Source of the DNA: Bacillota bacterium
GTDB lineage: Bacteria; Bacillota; Clostridia; Lachnospirales; Cellulosilyticaceae
Assembly: GCA_023410675.1 (NCBI GenBank)
Contig: JAEYPM010000064.1
Span: 1 to 15,168, forward strand
DNA: 15,168 bases
Direction of reading: 5' to 3'
Part shown: in pieces, positions 1-6,501 of the stretch
How the letters are laid out: the number at the start of each line of letters is the position of its first letter
Position numbering within the stretch: position 1 is the first letter of the stretch
Program-made: the position numbers and the translations under genes
The notes under the pieces: model-generated
Databases searched by the model: none
The model's input: the letters and a program-made list of their open reading frames with translations, nothing else
What the model was told of the DNA's origin: nothing

Positions 1-1
1 C

Positions 2-244
2 CTTGCGTCCACTACGCCTATAACTTATCAGCCCATAAATATGTTTCAATTTAGCATGGTGCAATATAGTTCTTTAAATATTGATGAATTCTATCGTTCA
101 CTTGCTTCTATCCTAGATGCCTATGCAACCAAGTATGTTAACCCAAATAATAATACAAGTGCATACAACAATGGAGGTTCTTCCTGCTCCAGTTGTAGTT
201 CCTGCAGTTCCTGTTCTTCATACGGCGGCGGTGGAGCAGATTAA
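2..244 (+). CDS. C-terminal part of a GGGGAD-tail protein, paralog 1 (5' end outside window)
   Basis: The frame is open from base 2, so the ATG at 41 is internal and the gene begins before the window. The visible 80 residues align with the ends of the two paralogs downstream. They start LASTTPITY (LASSTPITY in the protein at 2503-3468). They then carry the shared FYxxLxxxLDxxxAxYV segment (here FYRSLASILDAYATKYV). The tail is low complexity, with four SSC repeats giving four Cys, and closes with SSYGGGGAD. The last six residues, GGGGAD, are identical in all three paralogs. A 34-bp gap separates it from paralog 2, so the genes are probably cotranscribed. The Gly/Cys-rich end and the general layout recall the TIGR04222-type membrane proteins, but I make that link from memory. 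Function is unknown. It is a candidate substrate of the radical SAM enzyme at 1433-2413. Confidence 0.75.
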   Translation, partial: LASTTPITYQPINMFQFSMVQYSSLNIDEFYRSLASILDAYATKYVNPNNNTSAYNNGGSSCSSCSSCSSCSSYGGGGAD

Positions 245-278
245 AATTAGTAAAACTTCTTTAATGAGGTGATAATAC

Positions 279-1418
279 ATGAATTCTTTAAAAAAATTTA
301 TTATTATTTTTATGATGACTCTATTACTCAACTACTCCTTCGTTCTTGCAGCAGATAAAAAGCATACCATTAATAGTGCTGACCTTATAGTGCACCTTTT
401 AGAAAATAGGGATACTACTCTTCCTATTGTAAGTGACTCAAAGTCTTCACCTAAATATTCAGCTAAGTTTCCAACTAGGCCTTCGGCTAAGCCTCTAGTC
501 AGAAATAAAAAGGGACGTTCAAAATATTCAGTATCAACTGTTTCGTTTATTTTTATGCTTATGGTTGTTAATTTTGTATTATGGTACAAGGGTAAGACAA
601 AAGAAGATAAGTTTGAGCAACAGGCAAATGACCCTCAGGAAATTCAGGCCATTTTGAATCAATTTACGAGCTTTAATATTACACCAGTGGAATATAATAA
701 ACTTTTAAACGAATTATGTACCAACATGAATGATTTTCGCTTAATCTTGCTGGAACTTTTAAGACGCATGGTTATTTCTATTGATGAAAATTAGTTACAT
801 ATTGATCTTGCAAAACTTAACACGCTTAAAGACCATGAACGTGAATTTATTGATATTTTATTTAACTTCATGCCGTTTCAACAGCAAAATCAAGCAAAGA
901 GTGTTTTACTTTCTCAATTTCTTAACATTTTAATCAGTGAAAATTAAGAAATTTCACGCTTAATGGATCAGGTCTTTATCACCATATCACAAAATATAGA
1001 TTTGACTTTAAAAGGTGAAGCTGTTACGTTAAGTGTTTACTTAAAACAACGCTCTGCAAAATTCACAAGCAGTACTTTTGATATTCTTAAATATTATGAG
1101 AATAACCAAAATATAGATTTAATGGTGCTTTATTACCTTGCATCCTTTCCTACTGTATCTAACACTTCAGCCTTGTCTCGATTTAAGCCAGTGGAAAATG
1201 TTACAATCCATGTATTCTATCATACACTTGGGAGTTTCTTAGATGCCTCTGCAGCTAATTATGTTCCTGCACCTGCAGATTCTGGCTTTGGCGGTGGTGG
1301 ATGTAATGGCGGTGTTAGCTGTAGTGGTTGCAGTGGTGATGGTTGCAGTGGCTGCGGTGGTTGCAGTGATGGTGGCTGCGGCGGTGGCAGTGGCTGCGGT
1401 GGTGGGGGAGCAGATTAA
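279..1418 (+). pseudogene. GGGGAD-tail membrane protein, paralog 2, interrupted by two in-frame stops
   Basis: One frame runs from the ATG at 279 (RBS TGAGGTG, about 9 bp upstream) to TAA at 1418. It is broken by TAG at 792-794 and TAA at 945-947. Translated across the stops it gives about 379 codons that align throughout with the 321-aa paralog at 2503-3468: TPVEYNKLLNELCTNMN against TPIEYNRMLKEPCTNMN, then HEREFIDIL against YERQFIDIL, then IDLMVLYYLAS against IDLKVLYCLAS. Residues 1-25 look like a signal peptide (KK, hydrophobic core, VLAA). A membrane helix lies at about 86-103, followed by KGKTK, so the C-terminal body should be cytoplasmic. The tail after YVPAPADSG is Gly/Cys-rich, with eight Cys in about 40 residues, mostly SGC, GGC and DGC, and ends GGGGAD. 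The radical SAM gene starts 14 bp later. The ATG at 963 has no Shine-Dalgarno, so independent translation of the second half is unlikely. The intact tail suggests recent damage, sequence error or readthrough. Confidence 0.75.
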
Positions 1419-1432
1419 AAAGGAGATGACTT

Positions 1433-2413
1433 ATGAAAAAACATGTATTGCAATGGCATATTACACACAAATGTAACCTAAGATGTTCCCATTGTTACCA
1501 AGATAATTATTCTGAGGAGCTAAGCCTCAGTCAAGCAGAAGATATTTTTAAGCAATACCTTGATTATTTAAAAGCCAAAAATTTCATTGGACATATTAAC
1601 CTAACAGGCGGTGAGCCCCTTCTTTATCCATACTTATTTAAAGTCCTTGACCTCTTTGAAAAAAATGATATGCGTTTTGGACTGCTTACTAATGGCCTCT
1701 TATTAGATGAGCAAATAGCCTTAAGGCTTAGTCAATATAAAAAGTTATCCTTTGTACAGCTTAGTTTAGATGGGATCAAAGAAACTCATGAACGCATAAG
1801 GGGAGCTCATACTTTTGATAAGACCCTCGTTGCTGCTCATTTACTAAAAAAATATCTTATCCCCTCTATGGCGTCCTTTACAGCTCATAAGGGAAATTAT
1901 AAAGAGCTAAAAGACGTGATAAAAGTTGTTAAACGTCATAAGATTGACCGATTCTTTACAGACAGACTCATTCCTATTGAAACAGACGAAGAAATTATGT
2001 CAACGGAAGAGTTCTACGAATATGTTAAGATTCTTACCTCAGAAGCTAAAAAAGCTGATAAAAGCCCATTTACACGTACCAAAATTCATACACACCGTGC
2101 CATGCAATTTTGCACAGGGGACAGTCATCAAATTTATTACTGTTCAGCAGGGGTACAGCTTCTGACAATTCTTGCAAATGGTGATCTTGTTCCCTGCAGA
2201 AGAATGCCTGTCGTCCTAGGCAATGTACTTACAGAATCTATCACAGACCTTTGCGAAAAAAGTGATTTTATTAAAGAAATATCTAAAATTCCTGAAGAGT
2301 GCTATAAATGCTATAAGGCTCATTATTGTAAAGGTGGTCTTAGATGTCTTACTTATGCATTAACAGGAGACTTAAATAAACGAGATATAAATTGCCGTTT
2401 CGACAGCCTATAA
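1433..2413 (+). CDS. Radical SAM/SPASM peptide-modifying enzyme
   Basis: This 326-aa cytoplasmic enzyme is a complete radical SAM/SPASM protein. The SAM-binding 4Fe-4S motif CxxxCxxC is C14-NLR-C18-SH-C21, and the glycine-rich SAM motif GGEP is at 59-62. The C-terminal SPASM domain binds auxiliary Fe-S clusters. It shows C237, then G250 followed four residues later by C255, then C290-x2-C293-x5-C299-x5-C305, and a last C321. This is close to the seven-Cys SPASM pattern, although the spacing before C305 is five rather than three. SPASM enzymes typically install thioether or C-C crosslinks, or otherwise alter side chains, in ribosomal peptides or proteins. The RBS AAAGGAGATG lies just after the stop of paralog 2 (14-bp gap), implying cotranscription with the Gly/Cys-tail genes. 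Those tails are the obvious candidate substrates. The reaction cannot be told from sequence. There is no evident N-terminal RRE-like leader-binding domain, because the Fe-S motif starts at residue 14. Confidence 0.9.
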   Translation: MKKHVLQWHITHKCNLRCSHCYQDNYSEELSLSQAEDIFKQYLDYLKAKNFIGHINLTGGEPLLYPYLFKVLDLFEKNDMRFGLLTNGLLLDEQIALRLSQYKKLSFVQLSLDGIKETHERIRGAHTFDKTLVAAHLLKKYLIPSMASFTAHKGNYKELKDVIKVVKRHKIDRFFTDRLIPIETDEEIMSTEEFYEYVKILTSEAKKADKSPFTRTKIHTHRAMQFCTGDSHQIYYCSAGVQLLTILANGDLVPCRRMPVVLGNVLTESITDLCEKSDFIKEISKIPEECYKCYKAHYCKGGLRCLTYALTGDLNKRDINCRFDSL

Positions 2414-2487
2414 AGTACTCCTAAACTTCATTAAATAATCACGATAACTTATATAAGGAAAATATAAAGTAATACTCTAGTGAATAA

Positions 2488-2493
2488 GTGAGG
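2488..2493 (+). promoter_or_regulatory. Ribosome binding site that decides the start of paralog 3
   Basis: GTGAGG lies 9 bp before the ATG at 2503. The same bases include a GTG at 2488 that would extend the frame by five codons, but nothing Shine-Dalgarno-like precedes that GTG. I read GTGAGG as the binding site and ATG 2503 as the start. The paralog at 279 has a similar TGAGGTG. Confidence 0.6.
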
Positions 2494-2502
2494 TTAAATA
2501 TT

Positions 2503-3468
2503 ATGAAATCCTTGAGTAATTTTATTAGTGAATCAGGAGAATTTCTTCCATTATTATTATTTTTATTAGCTACTTTAATTCTTGCTATTATTTGGCGTTT
2601 CTATGTCCACCAGAAAGCGAATAAAAATGACCTTCTGACAAGGTTTAATACACTCAATGAAAATTCAAAGCTAATAGTAGCAGCTTTTGATCAATTTGAG
2701 CAACTAACCATTACACCTATTGAATATAATAGAATGTTAAAAGAACCTTGTACAAATATGAATATTTTTCGGCTGATTTTCCTAGATTTAATGAGAAGAA
2801 AGATTCTATATATAAACGAAAATATGTTATATATTGATACAGAAAAGTTTCATGAGTTAAAAAAATATGAGCGTCAATTTATTGATATTCTAATACGTTT
2901 CATAAATTTTGATACGTATGATAATAAAATAGGTATTTCTCTTACTGAGTTCATTAACAGCTTGCTTGATAAGCACAAACAAATTTTACTTGCTGTAAAG
3001 AAAGTAATCAAAATACGAAAAGTACCTAAGAAAAACAGGTCTTTATACCAAGATGCTTATATGCTAAAAGCTCATTTTAATAGCTACGCTATGAACTATA
3101 CAAAAAGTACGTCTGATATTTTTGAGTACCATAAACGTAACCATGCTATAGACTTAAAGGTGCTTTACTGTTTAGCCTCTTCAACACCCATAACCTATAA
3201 AAAACCAACCTATAAAAGTTTAAAGGGCATACATTTTAAAGCTATAGATCCTGACGATTTTTATGCTCAGCTCGCTTTTGTTCTTGATAATTTTTCAGCA
3301 AAATATGTTAATAAATTTGCAGCTATTTTTATAGATTTTCTTCTAGATATTACGAATATAAAAGTAAATATTGAAGTTGATCGAAGTATCGATTGTTTTT
3401 CACATATTGGCAGCTCTGATAGTGGTTCTAGTAACAGTGGTGGTTGTGGCGGTGGTGGTGCTGACTAA
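2503..3468 (+). CDS. GGGGAD-tail membrane protein, paralog 3 (intact, Cys-poor tail)
   Basis: This 321-aa protein is the only complete member of the local family. A single membrane helix at about residues 13-31 is followed by the positive stretch WRFYVHQKANK. That predicts a short external N-terminus and a cytoplasmic C-terminal body. The body contains a helix-rich region at about 70-130 with TPIEYNRML, TNMNIFRLIFLDLMRRK and YERQFIDIL. A second shared block at 186-270 contains IDLKVLYCLASSTPITY and FYAQLAFVLDNFSAKYVN. Unlike the other two paralogs, about 33 extra residues (KFAAIFIDFLLDI and onward) sit between this block and the tail. The tail is Ser/Gly-rich with one Cys and ends GGCGGGGAD. 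It starts 89 bp after the radical SAM gene. Family membership is similar in style to TIGR04222-type proteins, recalled from memory. Function is unknown. It may be a poor substrate or a partner of the modified paralogs. Confidence 0.85.
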   Translation: MKSLSNFISESGEFLPLLLFLLATLILAIIWRFYVHQKANKNDLLTRFNTLNENSKLIVAAFDQFEQLTITPIEYNRMLKEPCTNMNIFRLIFLDLMRRKILYINENMLYIDTEKFHELKKYERQFIDILIRFINFDTYDNKIGISLTEFINSLLDKHKQILLAVKKVIKIRKVPKKNRSLYQDAYMLKAHFNSYAMNYTKSTSDIFEYHKRNHAIDLKVLYCLASSTPITYKKPTYKSLKGIHFKAIDPDDFYAQLAFVLDNFSAKYVNKFAAIFIDFLLDITNIKVNIEVDRSIDCFSHIGSSDSGSSNSGGCGGGGAD

Positions 3469-3494
3469 AGTGCTATTATCTATCTAAGGAAATT

Positions 3495-3501
3495 AAGGGG
3501 G
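3495..3501 (+). promoter_or_regulatory. Ribosome binding site for a possibly frameshifted start at ATG 3516
   Basis: AAGGGGG is a good Shine-Dalgarno sequence and the only one upstream of the 3649-4212 reading frame. The nearest ATG (3516-3518) is 14 bp on, which is a long spacing. It reads ATG CTT AAA TAA and stops at once. Removing one A from the AAA at 3522-3524 would join this ATG to the long downstream frame. Confidence 0.4.
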
Positions 3502-3648
3502 ATTTTAAATAATTTATGCTTAAATAATTCCTATATTTCAAGAGCTAATTATTCTCATCATACATTAGTTCTTGAGGTTGTCCCCATTACAAACAGGCCA
3601 AAAGACTTCTCTTTCATAAGAAATATTCTTAATGATTTAACAGAATTT

Positions 3649-4212
3649 ATGAGATACTATAAGCTTCAGTTTTGTTGCGAACGTTGTGGTAATCCAAAAT
3701 ATAGTTCTTTTTTCGAACCTGTTATCACAGAAAGTAAAATTTCTTATCGGTGTTCAAATTGTCAAAATAATACATGTTTATTAGAAGACGATGATTCTAT
3801 CATAAAGAAGAGAGTGCTTAAAGGAACTCTTGGTGCACTGCTTTATTCACTGCCTGTTTTTGCAACACATACACTTTTTCAGTCTTATGGAATGCTTGAG
3901 CCAAAGATTGCTTTTGTCATGCTCTTGGCTATTTATGTGGGATATAAAATTTTTAATAAATATATTGATAAGTTTTGCTATATGATTTGCTTACCCCTTT
4001 GTGCTTTTCAAACTATTTTATCCTATTACTTGGGGACTATTTTGCACATTCGCAAGAGCTCTAATGAATCTATTTTTAGCATTATGGCTAGGTATAGTTT
4101 CTTTAATATCTTCACTATAGACTTTATATGCTTTTCTCTTTTTTGTGTGGTTGTGAAATATGTTATCATTGCCATCGATCCAGGAACTCGTTTTCGAGTT
4201 AAACTTATTTAA
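3649..4212 (+). CDS. Four-helix membrane protein with zinc-ribbon-like N-terminus; 5' end probably frameshifted
   Basis: From ATG 3649 the product is 187 aa. The N-terminus has two CxxC pairs (C10/C13 and C35/C38), as in a zinc ribbon. Four hydrophobic helices follow at about 58-76, 85-102, 110-133 and 152-176, so it should be an integral membrane protein. ATG 3649 has no Shine-Dalgarno, and the frame stays open upstream with protein-like content (HHTLVLEVVPITNRPKDF) as far as the stop of paralog 3. A one-base deletion at 3522-3524 would give a start at ATG 3516 and a protein of about 231 aa beginning MLNNSYISRANY. I therefore suspect a 5' frameshift or a sequence error, and the real gene is probably 3516-4212. 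It is next in line after the GGGGAD-tail and radical SAM genes and may belong to the same system. I do not recognise a named family. It ends 17 bp from the convergent aldolase gene. Confidence 0.6.
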   Translation: MRYYKLQFCCERCGNPKYSSFFEPVITESKISYRCSNCQNNTCLLEDDDSIIKKRVLKGTLGALLYSLPVFATHTLFQSYGMLEPKIAFVMLLAIYVGYKIFNKYIDKFCYMICLPLCAFQTILSYYLGTILHIRKSSNESIFSIMARYSFFNIFTIDFICFSLFCVVVKYVIIAIDPGTRFRVKLI

Positions 4213-4229
4213 ATCGATGATCTAGATAA

Positions 4230-5264
4230 CTACAAACGAATGCTTATTTCCTTTAAACTTTTAATAAAATCTTCTACTGCTTCTTTCGGCGTTGCCCATG
4301 ATGTGACAAGCCTAACTACTGATGCGTTTTCATCAACCTTTTGCCAAAACTGGAAGCTGTAGCACTCAGAAAGCTTCTTAATGATCTCATTTGAAAAGAC
4401 GGGGAAGACTTGGTTCGTTGGAGAATCTATTAAAAACGAATACCCCATATCTGCAATACCTTTCTTTAGTATTTCTGCCATATGGTTTGCATGCTTTGCT
4501 AGTTCAAAATAAAGATCATCCTTAAAGAGCTGTGCAAACTGAATACCAAGTATCCTTCCTTTAGCCAGCATGCCTCCTTTTTGCTTGATGTGATATCGAA
4601 AATCCTCTTTTAACTCTTCTTTAGTAATAACCAAAGCTTCTCCTAATAAAGCTCCATTCTTAGTGCCCCCTATATAGAAAGCATCTGTGTACAATCCTAG
4701 GTCAGAAAATGTCAGGTCATTATCCTTAGAACATAGTGCTGAGCCTAGTCTTGCTCCATCTAAATAAAGATATAACTTCTTATCTTTACAAAGCTTACTT
4801 ATTGCCTTTAGCTCTTCATTTTTATAAATCGTCCCTAGTTCAGTAGAGTTAGATAAATAAACCATCTTTAGCTTTACCATATGCTCATCTGTATGTTCCT
4901 CTAGCACAGATAAAATATGGTTTGGATTTAATTTTCCTTCTTCTGCTTTAACTGTAATAACCTTGTGTCCACAGGCTTCTATTGCCCCGGTTTCATGAGT
5001 CGCTATATGTCCTGTATAAGCTGAGATAACTGCTTCATGAGGTCTTAAAAAAGCTGAAATAGCTGTAAGATTGGTTTGTGTTCCACCTGACAAAAAGTGT
5101 ACATCTATATCTTCTCTCCTAATCTTCTCTTTAATAAGCCTAGCAGCTTCCTTACAGTAGTCATCCTCCCCATATCCAGATGACTGGACAAGATTAGATT
5201 CTGTTAATGCTCGAAGTATATTAGGGTGAGCACCTTCACTATAATCATTTTTAAAACTATACAT
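4230..5264 (-). CDS. ltaE: Low-specificity L-threonine aldolase family enzyme (PLP-dependent)
   Basis: This 344-aa protein belongs to the beta-eliminating lyase/threonine aldolase family of fold-type I PLP enzymes. Such enzymes cleave L-threonine or allo-threonine to glycine and acetaldehyde in the cytoplasm. The N-terminus has the typical NDYSEGAHPNIL segment. FLSGGTQTN (57-65) should bind the PLP phosphate, and H86/H90 lie in the region that stacks on the cofactor ring. YLDGARLG (167-174) carries Asp169, which pairs with the pyridine nitrogen, and YIGGTKNG carries the likely Schiff-base Lys202. Length is normal for the family. The RBS GGAGG lies upstream of the ATG. It is downstream of the lipoprotein gene on the same strand, with 128 bp between that contain a tandem repeat. 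The exact substrate (threonine, allo-threonine or another beta-hydroxy amino acid) is not decided by sequence. Confidence 0.85.
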   Translation of the reverse strand: MYSFKNDYSEGAHPNILRALTESNLVQSSGYGEDDYCKEAARLIKEKIRREDIDVHFLSGGTQTNLTAISAFLRPHEAVISAYTGHIATHETGAIEACGHKVITVKAEEGKLNPNHILSVLEEHTDEHMVKLKMVYLSNSTELGTIYKNEELKAISKLCKDKKLYLYLDGARLGSALCSKDNDLTFSDLGLYTDAFYIGGTKNGALLGEALVITKEELKEDFRYHIKQKGGMLAKGRILGIQFAQLFKDDLYFELAKHANHMAEILKKGIADMGYSFLIDSPTNQVFPVFSNEIIKKLSECYSFQFWQKVDENASVVRLVTSWATPKEAVEDFIKSLKEISIRL

Positions 5265-5294
5265 TTCTAGCCTCCATTATTCGTGTATTATTCT

Positions 5295-5363
5295 ATTTTC
5301 TTTGTGCTTTCATTTCCTTTGTGTCTTTCATTTCCTTTGTGTCTTTTATTTTCTTTGTGCTAC
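5295..5363. repeat. Imperfect 17-18 bp tandem repeat, about four copies
   Basis: Copies lie at 5295-5311, 5312-5329, 5330-5347 and 5348-5363 (partial). The unit is close to ATTTCCTTTGTGTCTTTC, and the outer copies read ATTTTCTTTGTGCT. The tract lies in the 5' leader of the aldolase gene. In that gene's sense it is a purine-rich series of ACACAAAGGAAATGAAAG units. It contains no open frame of its own that looks real. Confidence 0.8.
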
Positions 5364-5392
5364 TTTATTAGTCTTATGGATTTATTTAAAGC

Positions 5393-6313
5393 TTATGCCC
5401 CAAATCCATTTACAGCAACTAGCTCAAGTTTATGATCTATTAGCTTATAGACACAATATTCTTCCCCTTCATAGTACCAGCCCTTTATAATGACTTCCAT
5501 AATCCCATCCCCATCTAAATCTGCTATTTCACACACTTCAAATAAATACCTATATAGGGTAGCCTCTTCTGGCTCTTCTAACCACAAATCTTGAACAACT
5601 ATATCCTGATGTACTTTTCCATCTACTATCTTTCTAAATAGGACAATGGCATTGGCTCCTTTTTTTCTGTCATGAAACATATTATCTGTAGTATCATTAG
5701 CTGTTAACACCACTTCTTGTGTGCCATCTCCATCTAAATCTACCCTAATAATTTCTTTAATATGACTGACGGGATTTTCTATTCCCTCCTTCATGAGCAC
5801 CTTATCTACAATTTCTTTATACACACTCTGATTGGTATCTTGTCTTTGATAGCCCCTAGGGAACAGCTCCCAATTTGCCTCTAATGCTATATCAAAATCA
5901 ACGGTTTGCCTATCTTTGTCATAAAGTTCTATATAAACATAATCTGAGTTATATGGTGGTTCCTTAAGCGAATCGCCCGTTCTCGGATCCATAGGATCAC
6001 TTCCTATAAATGTGCCTAACTTCCCTCCTGATTTATAAACATCATATTCAAAGTTTTTCATGATCACAACATTTTTATTATAAAATTCTTCGGCATTATA
6101 TAGCTTCCCGCCTATTACGCCACCAATAAAATAGTTTTTAATTAGTAAAGGGGTAACAGTTTCATGGATTTCTGTAGTTTTTGGCTCTGCTTTTTTACTT
6201 TCTGTAGTCTTTATCCCTGTATCTTTAATTTCTTCATTCTTGATAACATCATTTGAACATCCTGCAAATAATATACATAGACTTATACACATCCCATAAA
6301 ATATTCGCTTCAT
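5393..6313 (-). CDS. Lipoprotein with two DxDGDG calcium-loop-like motifs
   Basis: This 306-aa protein begins MKRIFYGMCISLCILFAGCS, a lipoprotein signal peptide whose lipobox LFAGC places the lipidated cysteine at C19. It should be anchored on the outer face of the membrane. A Lys/Thr/Glu-rich linker (about 22-52) follows. The C-terminal half has two copies of a motif, VDLDGDGTQEVVL at 191-203 and ADLDGDGIMEVII at 264-276. These resemble the calcium loops of FG-GAP/VCBS-type repeats, which often occur in extracellular binding proteins. The RBS AGGGGGA precedes the ATG, and a candidate promoter lies at 6353-6381. I cannot name a function or substrate. It is divergent from the membrane protein at 6502 and lies upstream of the aldolase on the same strand. 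Confidence 0.8.
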   Translation of the reverse strand: MKRIFYGMCISLCILFAGCSNDVIKNEEIKDTGIKTTESKKAEPKTTEIHETVTPLLIKNYFIGGVIGGKLYNAEEFYNKNVVIMKNFEYDVYKSGGKLGTFIGSDPMDPRTGDSLKEPPYNSDYVYIELYDKDRQTVDFDIALEANWELFPRGYQRQDTNQSVYKEIVDKVLMKEGIENPVSHIKEIIRVDLDGDGTQEVVLTANDTTDNMFHDRKKGANAIVLFRKIVDGKVHQDIVVQDLWLEEPEEATLYRYLFEVCEIADLDGDGIMEVIIKGWYYEGEEYCVYKLIDHKLELVAVNGFGA

Positions 6314-6352
6314 GTAAATATCCCCCTAAATATTAATCTTCACATTTTATTT

Positions 6353-6381
6353 ATCCTATCACACACATATAGTAGCGACAA
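6353..6381 (-). promoter_or_regulatory. Candidate sigma-A promoter for the lipoprotein gene
   Basis: On the - strand, TTGTCG (6381-6376) and TAGGAT (6358-6353) are spaced by 17 bp, a fair match to -35 and -10 boxes. They lie about 40 bp before the ATG at 6313. Confidence 0.4.
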
Positions 6382-6402
6382 GAAAATTTAAACAGTTCTG
6401 TC

Positions 6403-6450
6403 TTGTTAGAACCTATGACTTTAATTATATCTTATGATATTGTACAATAT
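6403..6450 (+). promoter_or_regulatory. Candidate promoter plus 14-bp palindrome before the DUF3592-like gene
   Basis: TTGTTA (6403-6408) and TATATC (6426-6431) are separated by 17 bp. The perfect palindrome ATATTGTACAATAT (6437-6450) overlaps the expected transcription start, where a repressor operator would sit. Both elements are inferred from sequence only and such AT-rich matches arise by chance. Confidence 0.3.
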
Positions 6451-6501
6451 AGGTAAACTTGTAGGATTCAATAATCTTACTAAAAAAGGGGCGGAATCGC
6501 T

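Noticed and set aside
332..589. 85-aa open frame on the - strand inside paralog 2
   Set aside because: The + strand frame is supported by alignment to paralog 3, and this one has no supporting signals.
792..794. Pyrrolysine or other recoding of the TAG in paralog 2
   Set aside because: A TAA stop also interrupts the same gene and another TAA interrupts the gene at 14021, so a single amber recoding does not explain the pattern.
1243..1476. Val/Ala-rich open frame overlapping the Cys/Gly tail of paralog 2
   Set aside because: It is the shifted frame of GGT/TGC-rich codons and runs into the radical SAM gene. It has no RBS.
3466..3468. Readthrough from paralog 3 into the zinc-ribbon membrane protein, since both lie in one frame
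   Set aside because: The TAA follows GGGGAD exactly as in the other two paralogs, so it is the natural end. The shared frame is probably chance.
5302..5490. 62-aa + strand open frame over the tandem repeat
   Set aside because: Its repeated FHFLCVF is only the translated tandem repeat, and it runs into the lipoprotein gene antisense.
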